DNA from: Whalleya microplaca
Lineage: Eukaryota; Ascomycota; Sordariomycetes; Xylariales; Xylariaceae
DNA length: 64,000 bases
Assembly (NCBI GenBank): GCA_022497155.1
Contig: MU385776.1
Span: forward strand, 62,001 to 126,000
Reading direction: 5' to 3'
Positions 34,186 through 44,285 of the stretch are shown here, piece after piece (position 1 is the first letter of the stretch; every line of letters begins with the position of its first letter). The notes under the pieces are model-generated. The model was given only the letters and a program-made list of their open reading frames with translations, was not told the DNA's origin and made no database searches. The translations under genes were made by a program, and so were the position numbers.

Positions 34186-36220
34186 ATGGAAAGCACATCG
34201 AATCCCCTAAGCCTGGATACTATTCAGGAAATAATGGGCAATAATTCAATAGCAAGCCTGTTATACCATGCTGCAGTTGTTGCGGCTTCTCTCGTAAGCA
34301 TTTACGCCGACGTCCTACAATCGGATGGCGGCTGCCATGAAACCATGAGCGTCCATATGGTCAAACGCTGATGTTTGTCTTGCAGAGCATCCTCTACATA
34401 GTTGCATTGGTAATTTACAACCTGTATTTCCATCCGCTCGCTTCTTATCCGGGCCCATTCCTAGCGAAGTCTACACTAGTACGTGTCGTATCTATCCTCA
34501 ACCCGTAGGAACCGTGCTCACTCTCCTTTAACAGCTCTGGCGTATTTGGCATTCTTTTGGAGGGCGATTCCATATCGCAATAGACTACGGACATAAAAAA
34601 TATGGTAATTTTATCTTTCAGGGGATTCTGGCACAAGGTTGCTGTTTGCTGACTCGAGAAGGGCCTGTTTTCCGGGTATCTCCAAATGAGCTATCCTTTG
34701 CTTCTCTTAACTCGTGGAAAGACATCTATGGCCATGCTGTGGGACAGAAGCAGACGCTTGTTAAAGCCGAATTTTATGACATGTACGGATCTGGGTTCAA
34801 GTCCCTTTGTATCGGAAGCGAGCGCAATCCTCAGAAGCATAGAAAGATGAAGCAGTCCCTCTCCGCTGCGTTCGCCACCAAAGCCCTCAGAGAACAGGAA
34901 ACTATCGTCGCAAGCGTAGTTGATGCCTTTGTAGAGAGGATCGGCAAGGATGGGAAACTAAATTCAGGAGGTCTAAATATGACTAAGTGGTTCGAAATGC
35001 TGGCGTTCGATATTCTCGGAGAGATGGCCTTTGGCGAGTCTTTTGGCTGCATTGAAAGCGGTAAGCTGACGCCTTTCCATATCGTATTTTGTAGGCCTGA
35101 TCTAACTCTAGCCAGGGAAGCCACACTTCTGGCAGGAACTTATTCTTGGCCATCTTTTTTTCATCACAATGGCGGACAACTTGCGCCGCTTTCCATTAGT
35201 CCCGACCATTGCTAGGATGGTATTTCCATTTATCTCGGTCATAAAAAATAAGCACACTGGATATACTAGAGATAAAGTCGAAAAGTAGGTCGTTATAGTA
35301 GCCTTTACCTTGATAACCTCAGTATAGCTGACTTTGAGATAGGCGATTTGCTAGTAAATCGAATCGCAAGGATATTATGACTAACCTGATTAGTAAGGTA
35401 GAGAGTGGTGAGGTTGAAAAAGAGGAGATGACAGCACATGCATCAACATTAGTGTAAGTATGGTTGGCAGTGTTAGACGGAATACGAGGCTAAAAGACAC
35501 CCTAGGATTGCTGGTGGTGAGACAGTAGCAACTTTCCTTGCAGCTACCACATATTACCTTTTGAGTGACGGAAACTCAGAGGTTTGGAACAAGCTCTGTC
35601 AGGAAGTGCGTGGCCGATTCAAGTCTTATGACGAGATTGATGCTGCATCTGCCCAGCAGCTGCCATACCTTCAAGCCATAATCAGCGAAGGGCTCCGAAT
35701 ATATCCGCCGGGATCCCAAGGGTTTCCGCGAGTCTCCCCAGGGGCACATGTCGATGGCCACTGGGTTCCTCAAGGCGTATGTGCCATTTCTGCTTAGTGA
35801 CCAAACCATAAACTAATATAAATGCATAGTCTGAGGTGTACACCAGCGCGTATACAATAACTCACGATGAGAAATACTTTCCAGATCCTTACAAGTTCCA
35901 ACCAGAACGTTGGATCGACCCAAATAGCAAAAGTGTCAAGGAAGCCAGCCAGCCTTTTTCACTTGGCCCCAGAGGCTGCCTTGGACAAAAGTAAGCGGGA
36001 AGCCTTCGAGCATATCTGCAAACCATGCCGCTAATCTTGAACTTACAGTTTTGCCATGATGGAAATCAACCAGGTCTTGGCCAAGATGGTGTTTAAGTAC
36101 GACTGGAAGCTTGTCAATGCAAACGTCGACTGGCAGGGTGAGAGTCACTGCCATGTCATGTGGTGGAAACCCAAGTTAGATGTTGAGTTCTATGAACGTG
36201 CTCAGTCAGCATCTATTTGA
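34186..36220 (+). CDS. Cytochrome P450 monooxygenase (TRI11/CYP65-like)
   Basis: Membrane-anchored P450 of the endoplasmic reticulum, a likely tailoring oxidase. Nine exons: 34186-34293, 34386-34478, 34535-34604, 34662-35060, 35116-35284, 35343-35453, 35506-35776, 35830-35990 and 36049-36220. The product is 517 aa, and every junction keeps frame. Introns are 49-92 bp, and all donors are GT. An N-terminal hydrophobic anchor precedes the Pro-rich hinge (FHPLASYPGPF). Further motifs are the I-helix AGGET (319-323), ExxR in SEGLR (E378, R381), PERW (about 432-435) and heme loop FSLGPRGCLGQN (C457). The sequence resembles fungal P450s that hydroxylate trichothecene and related terpenoid skeletons. 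It is intact, in contrast to the two P450 relics nearby. Regio-specificity unknown. Confidence 0.9.
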
Positions 36221-38790
36221 CTAGAAGCTTGGCAATGGTAAGAACATTCCCGGTTCCTTGGCTAGGACTCAAATCTCTCTCCAACCAATGTATTACGTTT
36301 CATATCAGTTGGTTGGATGTTATGTTATGGATGATTTTATTGGATAATTGCAATTTTCGTTTGGCTCCCAATCAAGGTTTATTTGTCAGTTTCTTTCGCA
36401 CTTTGACGACACGAATTCGATTTACGATTACATTGCTGGGTTTTCTACGAATGAAAGTCTGAGGACTTCACTGGGTTAATGGTCTGGCGAAGGACTTGAT
36501 GAATGATTTCGGATAATTCTGAGTTTACACTCAAACTATTTTATCAATTAACTTTCATAACCAACAAGTATTAATAATGAGATGGCATTCATGTAACTCA
36601 CTGTAGTCTTGAGTACCATGCTCACATAATACACTTGACCAAGAAATCTGGGGAGGGGAGGGGAGGGGGGACCTGCTCGAAGATTTTAAACGAAGACTCA
36701 TTTTAACCACAACAAGACTTAGGTTAACAATATTAATATATATTTCTTTTGCCAGTTTTCAATCCTTATTTAAGCTAGATGTGAAATTTACAAAGTCCCG
36801 GACTACTCGTACATAGATTTAGTAGACTTTTTAAACTTTGCGTTCATTAAGGAGCACTAATAATGAACTCTAGGTTTACGCTATTTTATTTCCTCAAGAT
36901 TTAATGTCTGAGTTTTGAGTGAGTGAGAGCTATAATACATTATAAGAAGCATGACCAGGTTTGATCATTGAGTCTCTGGGAGGAATAAAGGCTAATTATT
37001 AATGTTCGAGGACAAATACCCGTTGATTATCGTATAGTCTAAGTTTAGGTCTGTCTTAAGCCCTCGTGTCACACGGCTATTGGAGCCAAGACCTATTGGA
37101 AGCTATACGAGATGCAGGAATGCTGCACGAGTATATATATTAGGTACTGTTAGATATTATTCGATATTGTTAGAATATATAACTGCCTAACAAAAGGTAT
37201 AATTACCAAACAGCGGCTATGTCGGCAATAGACTAAATACGTACCAGGAATACGTACCGCGGCAGCAGGTTTATAAAGACCTGTCGCCGAACCTCAGACT
37301 CAGATTAAAACTTAGAACAATAAACATCCTCAGAGGGCCTAGAGAATTATTGCTGAATTGATATATTTCCAGGCCCTGAATTACAGCCCTTGTCACACCT
37401 CGGGAGATATTTCTAATAGTATAATACAGCATGTGGGTAGCCCAATTTCCAATATTCTGACACTAGGAGCCGTTGAAACAAGCTATTAATACAATCTACT
37501 TTATTTGATAGAGTTGAAAGTTTTGTTCTAAGATGGATAATCCCGACTTCACCAAGGCGTCGAATGATATAAGCTGGGTGGCGTTGCTCGGGTTTTAACC
37601 ATTCTCGGAACCACACACGGGGATTATGAATCTCGATCCCACCATCACTGCCCCGGTCATTTTGATAGTAGGCTTTGCATCCGAAATGCTCTTTCAAGCT
37701 TTAGCCTTTTAAAGCCACATCTTTTAAGGATCGGACCCTCAAAGTACATGCTTATAGATAAGCACTTACATAATCTAAGTCTGTTCAGCTTACAAAAGAA
37801 ACCGACACGCAAGATAAACATCATAACTCTAATATCTTATGAACCTTTGATGATTCAAGTAGGTATTATATATATTGGAGTCTTAAACCCACCGTTATCC
37901 CGTCGCAATTGTGTCTAACAAATCAGAAATCATTTCTAATTTGTTCCTTTCTCTTAGCCATCTCTGACGATCCCAGGCCCCTGAGGTAAGTAATATAACA
38001 TCAATATCGATTCAGCATGTTAAATCACTTCCATGTGTCAACCACACTGATAAGACTAGGAAAAATTATCCCTCTTAAGGCTCAAGCCGTTTATCTCAAC
38101 CTACTAGAAGCCCCTGCGCATCACAGTTATCGCATGGAGTTTGGTACTTACTATCTACACCATATATACGGTCTTACCAAAGAATGCGAATTTCCAGTGC
38201 AACTATCGCATATTGTGACTCCCGCAATCCAAGAAGACCTTTTCGAAGGCCCTTTCAAGGTACACAAGTGATGTGAGTGCTATATTACAAGTATTAAAGG
38301 CTACATTAAGACCGCGCTTCGAATGAGCTGAGTCCGCTTAGTGAGTGTTTAATGCCTCTGGGAGAGTGAGTTGAGAAGCTCAAGACTATGCCCATGGGCG
38401 AGGTGTGATTTCATGGCAACCTTCTTCATAATGGGTTCTTATCCAGTTAGAGAAGCTTGTTAGTCTAATGAAGGCGAGCCTGCGAGTCAATCTTTTGAGC
38501 GAGTTGCTTATAAAGTAATCAGAGGATACGTTCAAAAATAACCAATTATTACACTTACAACTAATAGGCACGCGCGCAGCTCTAAATAGGAGGTCTGAAT
38601 TGACCATATAAGGTTTAAGGAGCAGGAAAAACCAGCTATGTGTGAGGAAGCCTAATAATACCCTAATGGAGCTTCGGATCGGGGTAACTGTTAACCTGTG
38701 TGGACCCCTATAGCAGCCCCTATAACAACACCTAAGCCTGGACCTGTGACACTAATAACACCCACCAAATTCAAGCGAATTATTCGTTGC
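36221..38790. other. AT-rich gene-free block with a G-quadruplex motif
   Basis: No supportable gene. Short frames near 37413-37697 (minus) and 38017-38271 (plus) have no recognisable domain. A perfect four-tract G run lies at 36650-36670. Confidence 0.5.
36650..36670 (+). repeat. G-quadruplex motif
   Basis: Three G4 tracts and one G6 tract separated by single As. Single-base loops predict a very stable parallel quadruplex. It lies about 430 bp downstream of the P450 stop in otherwise AT-rich DNA. Confidence 0.85.
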
Positions 38791-38805
38791 CCATAGACTT
38801 ATTGA

Positions 38806-39120
38806 ATGGTCTCTATGATCCGGCTAACATTTAGTTTAGTTTGCAAACTTAAGGTATCTCTATTGATCTTGCGTTATATTCCAAACTTGATGTTCCGTTT
38901 CTCAAAGGTTTGGGGGTCATTGTCTAGTAGAGATCCGCCGGCGGTGGCATGCTCCAGCTCCAAACGCAAGATCATAGCTTTTTGTTACGGTCATCACGTC
39001 TGCCCAGGCCGCTGGTTTGCAAGCATCGAAACTATGATGGTCATAGTATATCTTTTTGATGACTTCGATTCTCGTTTACTTGGTAGACGTGAAATCAAGT
39101 TTGAAAGTAGCCCCTATTGA
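38806..39120 (+). pseudogene. Cytochrome P450 C-terminal relic (heme-binding region)
   Basis: One frame ends with FCYGHHVCPGRWFASIETMM (38978-39037), a recognisable heme-ligand loop F-x-x-G-x-x-x-C-x-G with the following L-helix and the usual DxFD downstream. Upstream the similarity stops after a Pro-rich stretch. There is no I-helix or ExxR part within 1 kb, so it is a fragment. The first core residues (FCYG) deviate from the usual F/Y-G-G-G. It belongs to the same P450 type as the relic at 23.8-24.7 kb, which lacks exactly this region. Confidence 0.6.
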
Positions 39121-39616
39121 ATCTGAACTTCGAGGTGTAGTATTTACCCAACCCAGAAGTCACCAAGGTCCACAAGTGCAGGGCGATTTAAATAGTCTCA
39201 GAATCAATCTTCGCCGTACTATTGTAGTTATTTTCGTATGTTTGTAATAAATCCGACGCTCGATATCTATACGATATTATTGGGATATCCAACATATGAA
39301 TATTTTACATCGTTCTTTACAGCCCAATAGTCCTCAACTATTAAATTTCCCGACGAAGCTAGTTTTGTGTCTAGTTTGGCAAAAGCCCGACTTGGCTAGA
39401 ATATCTAGCGTTGGACCTATAGAAGGAATGCTTAGCTTGCGGGTTCATTCCCTAACTAGGCGAGCACCATTCTGAGTTAGACAGGACTACGGAATACCAT
39501 ACTATAAATATATAATTTAGCAGTGCTGCCTAGTTATTCATTAATATTGGCCCAGACTTCTCGCGCAATCATCGAGAACACTTATATAATTAACAACGTA
39601 ACAGTACAAGGTAGCT

Positions 39617-40693
39617 ATGTCATCGCTCAACATTACTGACGCTGATATTCCCAGCTTGGAAGGGAAAGTAGCCATCATCACTGGTATTTATATTTCCTGA
39701 ACACATGTGATTCTAAGTTATTAATGCCGATTTACAGGAGGCGGCTCGGGGATTGGATTAGCGGCCGTTCGCCTGATGGCAAAAAAGGGAGCTCGAGTTT
39801 ATTTACTAGATCTAAGCCCTCCAGACGCCGAAACGACCCCGCAGCCAGCCGATGGTGAGCCGGTCCTCTCTGAAAATGTGACTTTCGCCCATTGCGACAC
39901 ACGATCGTGGACGGATCTGCGCGAGGCCTTTCAAAACTGCGTCTCCGAATTCGGGCGCATTGACATAGCAATTGCCAACGCTGGAGTGTCGGAGGAGTAT
40001 GACTACTTCGAAGACCGGGTTGACGAATCTGGCGAACTACTGGAGCCGGGGTTCGGCGTTGCGGATGTCAACTTTCGCGGCGTCGTCAACTTCATCAAGC
40101 TCGCCGTCAGCCAGATGCGAAAGCAGCGGAAGGCGGGCGATATGTCCGGTGGAAGCATTGTAATTACCAGCAGTGCGACAGCCTACGCTCCAGAACATAA
40201 CCTGCCCGTATATAGCGCTTCCAAGCTTGCCGTAAGTCCCGGACTCTGTTTTGTTCCCCTATACACCGGGATGATCTACTCACAGTGCGGATAGACTATT
40301 GGTTTAGTGCGCGCATTGCGTTCACAACTCATCGTGGACGATATTACGATTAATTCAGTGGCCCCGGCAGCGACCATTACAAAGCTTCTTCCACGGAATC
40401 TAGCTCAGCCGTTGATGGCTGCTGGGTTGCCAGTCAGCTCCGCTGAGTTTGTGGGCAGGGCGCTCGTCTATTCAGCCACCGCCAAGCAGACACAGCGCGT
40501 TGCACAATACGGCAAGGACTCTCCTGTTTCCAATGGATCCTCAAGATGGAACGGCAGGACGATTTTGACTTTAGGCGATGACTACACTGAACTGGAACAG
40601 CCTCATGCCGGCTTGCAACCCTATTGGTTTGGTTGGAAGAACACTGAGCTCACTAAGGCTCAGCAGGCCGCTACAGATTTCAGACAGTTCTAA
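39617..40693 (+). CDS. Short-chain dehydrogenase/reductase
   Basis: NAD(P)-dependent alcohol/ketone oxidoreductase, classical SDR. Three exons: 39617-39683, 39738-40231 and 40295-40693, 319 aa. Introns are 54 and 63 bp; phases 1 and 0 agree. The cofactor motif TGGGSGIG (22-29) is rebuilt across intron 1. IANAG follows, then catalytic Ser in ITSSATAY, and Y181-x3-K185 in YSASK. An acidic residue after the second strand (LLDLSPPD) favours NAD over NADP. A C-terminal tail of about 50 residues rich in Trp/Tyr/Gln is longer than the minimal SDR. A TATATAA lies 28 bp before the ATG. As the last intact gene of the island it could oxidise an alcohol made by the P450; this is inference. Confidence 0.87.
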
Positions 40694-42109
40694 GCAGTAT
40701 AGCAAAAGAAGATCATCATACTGTTATATTATATGTGGTTTCTTTTTCTAACACTTGCTTTACCAGGAAATATTTTAGCAGTGCCGATACTTTTAACCAT
40801 CTTGTTCATAGTCAGGCAGCTAGATGAATGTTGAAGGCCGAAACTGTCACGGGACAGCCGATAGCAGCTGACTAAGCACCCCATATATCTGATAGCAGCA
40901 GGCCTCAGACCTCATCTCATCATCAATCCATCAACAACTACAATAGCATCAGATACACACACACACGCACTGCAGATAGCTTCGCTCTAGAGGAATATAG
41001 GCCTTTTAGCCATTATCTTCACACGCAGCCTGAGGCTCCGTGTACCGTGTCCGTCTATCTCGTGATAGAAACTCAACTTATACTAACACCTAGATGGAGC
41101 ATCCTTGCTAGTCGCCTTTCAACAACTTCAGCATATGATCGTCACTATACACACTACAAGGTGCAAGTTATCCCTTTCGTTATGTGGCATGAAACATGAT
41201 TACGAGACTAGTGTAGAGCAGCTTCGTGCAGTCCTATCGTAGGCAGAATTGAGGTGAATAGGCACTCCCAGTATCTCTCATAATATCATCGCTCCGAGTT
41301 TGTTCTCTTGAGTGTTTCTTGGCTTCAGCGATAACCCATAGGATCTGAACGCTTGGCACCTATGAAGTTACATCTTAACGTGCTCTCCACGTGGTCAGCC
41401 CTCCATCTACATTTAGTATCTACTGCTGACCATGAGACTAATAGCTTTATTTTGCTACTATGTCTCGACAGCGAGTCGACTTTCATTTATGCGCTTAATT
41501 CCTTTCCAGTGTAACAAATACCGAGAAACATCTAACCCATTGCGGCCCAGGTCAAACATGTGCCCTTACATAGTCGCTTCACGTTCGCTCCTTCTCGTAG
41601 GATTGGTCGCCTGTGCTCTTTCAGGCAACTCCCCTAATGGAAAACATTGCTAATGAACAAAAGAAGGGACTTCTCGGTAATCTATCAGAGCCCAAAGTAC
41701 CTACATATAGGCCAACCGGGAGCAATGCCGTATTGCTGTGACCGCGATGCGCCATTCTAGTCTCAGTCGCCTCGATACCTATGATGCGTGTAGCATATCA
41801 AGTATTGAAAAGCTACACTTCCTAGAGGACATTGCTGTAGGGGTTTATATTGTGACTGCATATAAGCATCACAGGTATCGCAGAGCTAAAAAAAAAATTT
41901 AAACATTACACTACTCACAAATGTTACCACTTCGGATATACGAATTGCCCTTGGACATTGGAAACAATCCACTTTGAAGTAGCTATTGAGAAAAGCATAA
42001 TATGACAACTGTATTAAGTGGTGTGGTATATCGTGGTTGTGACGCCCTATCTCTAGCTCATAATTATTCATCGTGTTTTTCTCTCTTCCTCTTAAGCTCT
42101 GTTTTCGAA
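40694..42109. other. Gene-free right edge of the island
   Basis: No gene seen. It contains a short CA microsatellite (about 40960-40975). A 73-codon frame at 41432-41653 has a hydrophobic start but no family match that I know. The right part is the 3' region of the FIT gene. Confidence 0.45.
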
Positions 42110-43169
42110 TTATATCCCAGGCAGCCCGATAAACGCTCTCAATGCTGGTATCCATCGCGGGAGAACATAAACGGGGTAGATGGCCATGAAAGCCACCAGT
42201 AGGCCGGTCAACTGTTTTTCTGGTTAGCGAAGGACTCATGGACATCAAGCCAACAGATAAGAGACTGACCTTCTCGAACCAGGTGTGGAAGTAGATGGCC
42301 GTCATGAGCAGCATCCACCAACACAACCCCACCACCACCAGTACGAACTTGCCTCCCAGCCCTAACTCCTCCTCGCCCCCTTTACTCTCCTCAGTCTCCA
42401 CGCCAGCCCCCTTCACAGCACCATCGGACATGACGATAGACCTCTCCTCGCGCCCGCGCCCGCCGAACCCACCAGCCCTATACACGACCCAGCCGACCTC
42501 CTGCAAGAGGAAGAAGCTCCCCAGCACAAGCAAGAACACATGCCCACTGATATCATGCCCGCCGCTCCAGCGCCCACCCGTAGCCTTACACGCGGCCGCC
42601 GTGAAGACCTCCGCCGTATCCGCAGCGCCCCCCAGGACCGCCTCCTCCGCGCCCTCGCACTTGCCGCCCGTGAAGCGGAACCCGCGATCGATGACGGCGG
42701 GCCCGAAGCACCACTGCGTGACGAGGATCCACCACCCCGTAACCAGGGCCCAGCGCAGCGCAGCCCTGGCCCTCCGGCCCGCGCTCCCGAGGGCCGGGTG
42801 CGTGAGCGCGAAGAGCGCGAAGGCGAGCGTGATCCAGCCCCAGCCGCGCTTGACGAAGAGCGTGTTGAAGACGTTGTCCTTGCGGGCGAAGTAGCTGGGC
42901 GCGGCGTGCTGCACGTGCGAGTGCCTGAGGCTGTCGTACGGCGCGTCGCGCGTCTGCGGGCTCAGCACCGAGAACACGGTCCCGAAGACGAGGAGCGTCG
43001 GGTATGCGAGGAGGACGGCGGTCTCGAGCGGCGTCGGGAGGTACGGCGAGGCGCGCTTCGTATGCTGCGCTGTGCTCGTGGCGCGTGAGGGGGAGGAGCC
43101 TGACGTGCCATTTGCTGAGCTGCTGGTCATGTTGGCTGGTCGTGCTCTTAGTGAATGGGTATCGGCCAT
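42110..43169 (-). CDS. FIT family protein (fat storage-inducing transmembrane, Scs3/FIT2-like)
   Basis: Endoplasmic-reticulum acyl-CoA diphosphatase needed for lipid-droplet budding and ER lipid balance. Two exons: 43169-42270 and 42211-42110, 333 aa. The 58-bp intron has donor GTCAGT and acceptor AACAG. About six hydrophobic segments are visible. Family landmarks are WCFGPAVIDRGFRFTGGKC (about 150-170) and the phosphatase-like GGHDISGHVFLL (about 201-212) with its two conserved histidines. The final exon gives the closing helix pair (LLVAFMAIYPVYVLPRW). The first 45 residues are Ser/Thr-rich and probably cytosolic. Exon 1 is strikingly GC-rich compared with the AT-rich DNA on both sides, which creates long spurious frames on the other strand. 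Confidence 0.86.
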
Positions 43170-44285
43170 GGTAGATAGAGAAACATAAGGTGTGGTTTTC
43201 GGGGTGCGCGGCGACGCCTGTGGCTACAGACTGCAACGTTGTCAAATTAACGAGACGTTTGTAAGTCTGGTACGGTACGCCCTTTTAAAATAATAGGCTG
43301 GCATAAATAGGATCGCAACAACAAAGAAGTAGTTAGTAGTACAACAGAATATCGTTGAATAGTATGGACAGCTACCTAGATGTAGAGGCCAACATCTGGC
43401 TTGATTCTAGCCTGTTTGGTGAAGCTACCGATGACGTTGTGGACAAACTTGTGGCACTTCACGCCCCTTGCTAATATATACATAGTACATACATACATCC
43501 CTGATCTATTCTGTGGCTGGAAGCGTTGTGGCTTGAACGCACTGTGGCTAGAGCACAGATGTTGTACGCAGTAAATATATAACCAATTGGCGTAATTTCT
43601 TATTAATCTTACTCTTATCTCACGAACTTTTGCTTTATTAGTCCCTTGCTGTACAGTGGAACAAAATAGACCTGAGGAAATAGATCTGAGGAGAAAATAT
43701 GCGTATCATAATTATTATTCCTCCCCAATGTAGTACTCTAAATCTACGACTGAGGGAATCTATTCAGTGTTTAAACGAGGTAAGCCTTATAAGATTTTTA
43801 ACAGCAATAAGCACAAAGTTGAAAGAGGAAAGCATACACACGTTTACGCAATAGTGAGAGAAGGCTGATATATATAAAGATGCATACTGTTATTGATGCC
43901 TATGAGTACGGCCTAACTTAGGATGGTCGACTATCTCTGTCCCTTCCTCTCTAGACCCCATTTCAGTCGAAAATCAAAGTTGGTATCTCAACGTGAACCC
44001 TTGTATCTACCCCCGAACTCCAAACCGTCAGAATATGGAACATGTATGTCAATGCCCTATAATTCCGGGAAAAAGAAGCGAAAAAGTAACATTTTAATGC
44101 CCTTGAGGCCGAAGAAGAAGTGAATAAGGATCAAGGGCACTCATGGCCCGGCCTCCTTCAAATGTAGCGAAACGAAAAGCGTCATCATGATTGTCTCACA
44201 AGCTGCAGCTCGGAGCAGAAGTAGTCGTAACCGTTTTAGTCGCAGTTCTCGTCGAGCGGGTACGACTTGCCACGGAAGCCGCACT
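43170..44285. other. Intergenic region
   Basis: Spacer between the FIT gene's 5' side and the GH55 gene's 3' side (both minus). It should contain the FIT promoter and the GH55 3' UTR. AT-rich in the middle; no gene seen. Confidence 0.5.

Noticed and set aside
42295..43245. Long frames on both strands of the FIT2-like gene (199, 182 and 219 codons)
   Set aside because: Shadows of a GC-rich exon where stop codons are rare. Only the FIT frame has membrane segments and family motifs.
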